Assembly (NCBI GenBank): GCA_050010255.1
Contig: JBEKLJ010000170.1
Coordinates: 1-7,748 of the forward strand
DNA length: 7,748 nucleotides
Direction of reading: 5' to 3'
From: JBEKLJ01 sp050010255
Lineage (GTDB): Bacteria > Acidobacteriota > Terriglobia > Bryobacterales > Bryobacteraceae
Shown: positions 5,762 to 7,748 of the stretch, one piece after another
Numbering within the stretch: the stretch's first letter is position 1
Layout: the number at the start of each line of letters is the position of its first letter
The notes under the pieces: model-generated
Databases searched by the model: none
The model's input: only the letters and a program-made list of their open reading frames with translations
Told to the model about the DNA's origin: nothing
Program-made: the position numbers and the translations under genes

Positions 5762-6151
5762 ATGGTTCGGCAACTTCTAGCGCTCGCATTGCTTTCAAGC
5801 GCCGTTATCGGCCCGAGCTCTATTCACGCAACGCTCCGCGCGGACCAGGGGCAATCCTCTCAGGACCATGTGGCCTGGGTCGCTGAAGCTCTGGAGCGAA
5901 TGCAGACAATCAAGCCGGGCATGACGCGAGAGGATCTCCTCAACGTCTTCACGACGGAAGGTGGTCTGTCGACAGGATTGCAGCGCACGTTCGTCAGTCG
6001 GGACTGTCCGTATTTCAAAGTCGACGTCGAGTTCGAAGCTGTCGGTCGGCCGAACCGAGACAACGACGGGCGGGTGACCCTGATCGAAGGCAGCCAGGAC
6101 ATCATCGTCAAGATCTCCAGGCCGTACTTACAGTTCAGCCATATGGACTAG
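5762..6151 (+). CDS. Small exported protein of unknown function, acidobacterial type
   Basis: A 129-residue protein with a likely signal peptide (MVRQLLALALLSSAVIGPSSIHA, cut near residue 23). The mature part has WVAEALERMQTIKPGMTREDLLNVF (39-63), TTEGGLSTGLQRTFVSRDCPYFKVDVEFE (64-92), GRPNRDNDGRV and the tail DIIVKISRPYLQFS. I recall a family with this pattern (MQTIKxGMTREDLLxVFTTEGGLS, CPYxKVDVEF, ISRPYLQ) as a recurrent hypothetical protein in Acidobacteriota; its function is not known to me. The helix followed by strands recalls the SmpA/BamE-like pattern, but this is only a resemblance. GGAGGG (5750-5755) lies 6 nt before the ATG. It follows the second attI-like site by 44 bp and precedes a damaged attC-like site, so it is best read as a cassette gene. 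Confidence 0.8.
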   Translation: MVRQLLALALLSSAVIGPSSIHATLRADQGQSSQDHVAWVAEALERMQTIKPGMTREDLLNVFTTEGGLSTGLQRTFVSRDCPYFKVDVEFEAVGRPNRDNDGRVTLIEGSQDIIVKISRPYLQFSHMD

Positions 6152-6167
6152 TCTTCAGGCAAGTGCA

Positions 6168-6227
6168 GTCTGACAAGCGTTTGCAGCCGACGGCGGCCCG
6201 TGGGACCATGGGCTGCCGCGCCTGAAC
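6168..6227 (+). repeat. Damaged attC-like site of cassette 4
   Basis: Starts 16 bp after the stop of the preceding gene with GTCTGAC (6168-6174), one base off RYYYAAC. It continues with AAGCGTTTGCAGCCGACGG, which to my memory is common in the 5' half of environmental attC sites. A stem follows: CGGC and GCCC on the 5' arm pair with GGGC and GCCG on the 3' arm (6209-6219), with an outer CAG/CTG pair, unpaired bases between, and a loop near 6200-6208. The 3' arm stops after CTGAAC; no GTTRRRY core follows, and the gene remnant read on the other strand begins here. Read as an attC truncated at its 3' end, hence probably inactive. Confidence 0.45.
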
Positions 6228-6232
6228 CGGCC

Positions 6233-6391
6233 TCAGTCGAGGTCGAAGAACACATCCAGGCGGCGGACTTCTCCCGTTCGGCTGAAGATGACGGCGCCGG
6301 TTTCGGCGTCCAGCCCGAATCCTTCAAGAACCCGGAACGATCCGTCCGCGCCGGGTGACCTTGACTCGCGCCGGGCCCAACCCAGACGGAT
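6233..6391 (-). pseudogene. In-frame coding-like stretch after the DinB stop, no start codon
   Basis: Directly after the TGA of the DinB-fold gene and in the same frame there are 52 sense codons ending in TGA (6233-6235). The peptide includes GSFRVLEGFGLDAETGAVIF and SRTGEVRRLDVFFDLD, with balanced composition and GC-rich third positions, unlike the Arg/Ala-rich shadow frames nearby. Its only possible start codon is a GTG seven codons from the end, so it cannot be an independent gene as it stands. It may be the C-terminal remnant of a deleted gene, or a tail once fused to the DinB-fold protein. I do not recognise the family with confidence; the ending resembles the last strands of some SnoaL/NTF2-like proteins. 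Confidence 0.4.
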
Positions 6392-6877
6392 TCAGCCGCC
6401 GTACGGCATCGGGGGAACTTTTCCGAGCATCCGGGAGTACACGGTCAGGGCGCCGCGGTGATGCGCGGTGTGCTCGATCATGGACCACATGATGTCGCTG
6501 ATGGGTTGACCACCCATGACCGGGCCGGGCGCGAGCGGCCGGGCCAGATCCTCCGGGCTGCGCGAGCGGACGAAGTGGATCGCGTTCGCGTACGCCGTTT
6601 CGAGCCTCTGGCGAGCGGCGGCGAGGGAGATCACAGCCGCAGTACCCTTGGCGTGTTTCTCGAAATCGAGATCAAAACCTTCGGGTCGGGAGGCGCCTTC
6701 GATGAACCAGTTGAGAGTCTGTGCCGTGTGCGCGACCTGCTGCGCGACGGTCATCATGCCTTCCCGCGGACGGAATTCGGAGTCGGCCTCATCGAGGACC
6801 CGGGTTGAGCGCTCGAAGAAATCCTTGCTTGCGAGCAGTTGGTTGGCGAAGTCGTTGGGTTGCGGTATTGAGCTCAT
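6392..6877 (-). CDS. DinB-fold metal-binding protein
   Basis: A 161-residue four-helix protein of the DinB/YfiT-like superfamily, soluble and cytoplasmic. Members bind a divalent metal through three histidines; many are thiol-dependent transferases or stress-induced proteins, and the substrate here is unknown. Seen: ANQLLASKDFFERSTRVLDE (11-30), MMTVAQQVAHTAQTLNWFIE (41-60) with His50, and DIMWSMIEHTAHHRGALTVY (128-147) with His136 and His140, then the family ending MLGKVPPMPYGG. ATG at 6875-6877 is preferred over a GTG 66 bp upstream (6943), which would add 22 residues unlike the family. No Shine-Dalgarno precedes this ATG. The frame continues after the stop into coding-like sequence. It points toward the cassette array. 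Confidence 0.85.
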   Translation of the reverse strand: MSSIPQPNDFANQLLASKDFFERSTRVLDEADSEFRPREGMMTVAQQVAHTAQTLNWFIEGASRPEGFDLDFEKHAKGTAAVISLAAARQRLETAYANAIHFVRSRSPEDLARPLAPGPVMGGQPISDIMWSMIEHTAHHRGALTVYSRMLGKVPPMPYGG

Positions 6878-6885
6878 AGACCAGA

Positions 6886-6891
6886 CTATAG
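6886..6891 (-). promoter_or_regulatory. Possible -10 box for the DinB-fold gene
   Basis: On the minus strand TATAGT (reverse of 6886-6891) ends 8 nt before the chosen ATG at 6877. If used, transcription would begin within about 1-3 nt of the start codon, giving a nearly leaderless mRNA, which would agree with the absence of a ribosome binding site. No good -35 box is seen 16-18 bp upstream; the DNA there is T-rich. Confidence 0.25.
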
Positions 6892-6943
6892 CACAAGGCG
6901 AACAAAAAGAGAAGAGCGGCCTATCGCAGTTCCGGGTAAACAC

Positions 6944-7467
6944 AGTTTGGCGCCGGCAGGTGTCTTCCGTCCAGAGGAACGGTTCGGCTGCATGTGCAAC
7001 AAAATAAACGATAAAAACGCAGCACCCGCGGAAGCTGCGGCAAGCCAGGGCACAACGCGAAGACGTGCCCGGTTGGGGCCGCGGGCAGCGTCCCGCCCTG
7101 CGCCGGCCCTCGCAAGCATCGGCAAGCGCAAGCCGGCGAGGGGGGAGGTTCGCGCATCACGAGCCGAAATCGCACTGCCCAAGCTTGCCCGAACGCCGTT
7201 CCGGGGCCGGGACACGGAGCGGCCGCAGACTATCGAGGGCAGGGCCGCTATCATTGTTTCCGAGTGGCCGAGGATTCGCCCAGAACCTCGACTTTCCCTT
7301 CTCAGAACCCTGTTCATCAGGCGAGTCCGTCCGGAGAGCCCAATTTCGGGAACCTTCGACGCGGTCTCCACGTACGCTCGGAAGAGCGTTAGAGTTGTGG
7401 TTGTTCAATCCCGCTGGGAGGCGTTATGTCTGTCAACACTTGGCTTTGTCATCTTGAGAGGATTCCC
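6944..7467. other. Gene-free stretch between divergent genes
   Basis: This 524-bp region lies between the minus-strand DinB-fold gene and the plus-strand Ntn hydrolase gene. Open frames exist on both strands but read as Arg/Ala/Pro-rich or unpatterned sequence with no family features, and the best ones overlap antiparallel. Hairpins seen: GGGCAC/GTGCCC (7048-7070, 11-nt loop), CCCTCGC/GCGAGGG near 7107-7143, and ACGCTC-GGAA-GAGCGT (7374-7389). No RNA gene or clear terminator was recognised. Confidence 0.5.
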
Positions 7468-7748
7468 ATGAAGAGACTCGGCCTTATCCTGACATCTTGT
7501 TGCTTCGTCTCTGTACCAGTTATTGCCTGCACTATCTTCGTGCTCACCGATAGCACTCGGGCACTGTTTTTCAATAACGAGGACTGGCTTAACCCCAACA
7601 CGAGGATCTGGTTTGTCCCCGCCGGCGACGGGCATTATGGCTGTGCGTATGTCGGTTTTGACGATGGGCGTGCCCAAGGCGGACTGAACACGAAGGGTCT
7701 CGCCTTCGACTGGGTGGCGGGATACATGGAAAAATGGGAACCAGATCC
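7468..7748 (+). CDS. Exported Ntn hydrolase, choloylglycine hydrolase / acyltransferase type (N-terminal part)
   Basis: The first 93 residues of a protein running off the window. Residues 1-20 (MKRLGLILTSCCFVSVPVIA) form a signal peptide, followed at once by CTIFVL. Residues further on fit the N-terminal-nucleophile fold of linear-amide hydrolases such as choloylglycine hydrolase, penicillin V acylase and isopenicillin N acyltransferase-like proteins: a FFNNEDW motif (34-40, where relatives have GxNxDW) and GGLNTKGLAFDWV (71-83, compare GMNEKGL). In that reading Cys21 is the nucleophile and is freed as the N-terminal residue by signal-peptide cleavage. VIAC also resembles a weak lipobox, so a lipoprotein is an alternative. 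GAGAGGA (7456-7462) lies 5 nt before the ATG. Substrate unknown. Confidence 0.75.
   Translation, partial: MKRLGLILTSCCFVSVPVIACTIFVLTDSTRALFFNNEDWLNPNTRIWFVPAGDGHYGCAYVGFDDGRAQGGLNTKGLAFDWVAGYMEKWEPD

Noticed and set aside
6886..7371. Minus-strand open frame of 161 codons upstream of the DinB-fold gene, and overlapping plus-strand frames
   Set aside because: They overlap antiparallel, are low-complexity in part, lack ribosome binding sites and show no recognisable domain.
7374..7394. Hairpin ACGCTC-GGAA-GAGCGT overlapping GTTAGAG, as an att core before the Ntn hydrolase gene
   Set aside because: The last base breaks GTTRRRY and there is no RYYYAAC partner upstream; it is not a good terminator either, since no T run follows.

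Overview
The window reads as a piece of an Acidobacteriota chromosome. DNA is GC-rich, and the small secreted protein at 5762-6151, the HEAT-repeat protein with a W-rich tail and the fold-back intergenic repeats resemble what I recall from Solibacter/Koribacter-type genomes. This is a judgement from recall, not a search result.

Left part (1-2019): two genes on the minus strand, the N-terminal part of seryl-tRNA synthetase (cut by the window edge) and, upstream of it, an ExeA/GspA-type AAA+ ATPase. The divergent intergenic stretch 1586-2019 holds no gene. It holds a fold-back repeat with 27-bp imperfect inverted arms and several internal hairpins.

Middle part (2020-6230): a plus-strand class II DAHP synthase (first step of the shikimate pathway) is followed, 11 bp after its stop codon, by what looks like an integron gene-cassette array without an integrase in view. 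Each of four cassette-like units sits in the same orientation. They are (1) a HicA/HicB toxin-antitoxin pair, (2) a flavin-reductase-like FMN-binding protein, (3) an exported HEAT-repeat protein and (4) a small exported acidobacterial protein of unknown function. Units 1 and 2 end in hairpin sites with the attC layout (RYYYAAC, imperfect stem with extra bases on the 5' arm, GTTRRRY-like core). Unit 4 ends in what looks like an attC that has lost its 3' core. A 65-bp sequence present twice (3396-3460 and 5653-5717, 59/65 identical) ends in the same GTTRRRY core and resembles an integron attI rather than an attC. It leads units 1-3 and again unit 4. Unit 3 lacks an attC and instead has a 183-bp MITE-like fold-back element right after its stop codon.

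Right part (6233-7748): a minus-strand DinB-fold protein, followed in frame after its stop by 52 codons of coding-like sequence with no start codon. Then comes 524 bp with no convincing gene. Last is the start of a plus-strand exported Ntn hydrolase (choloylglycine hydrolase / acyltransferase type) whose predicted nucleophile cysteine would become N-terminal on signal-peptide cleavage; it runs off the window.

Most interesting system: the cassette array with two attI-like leader sites and no integrase, inserted between a housekeeping gene (DAHP synthase) and a gene remnant.
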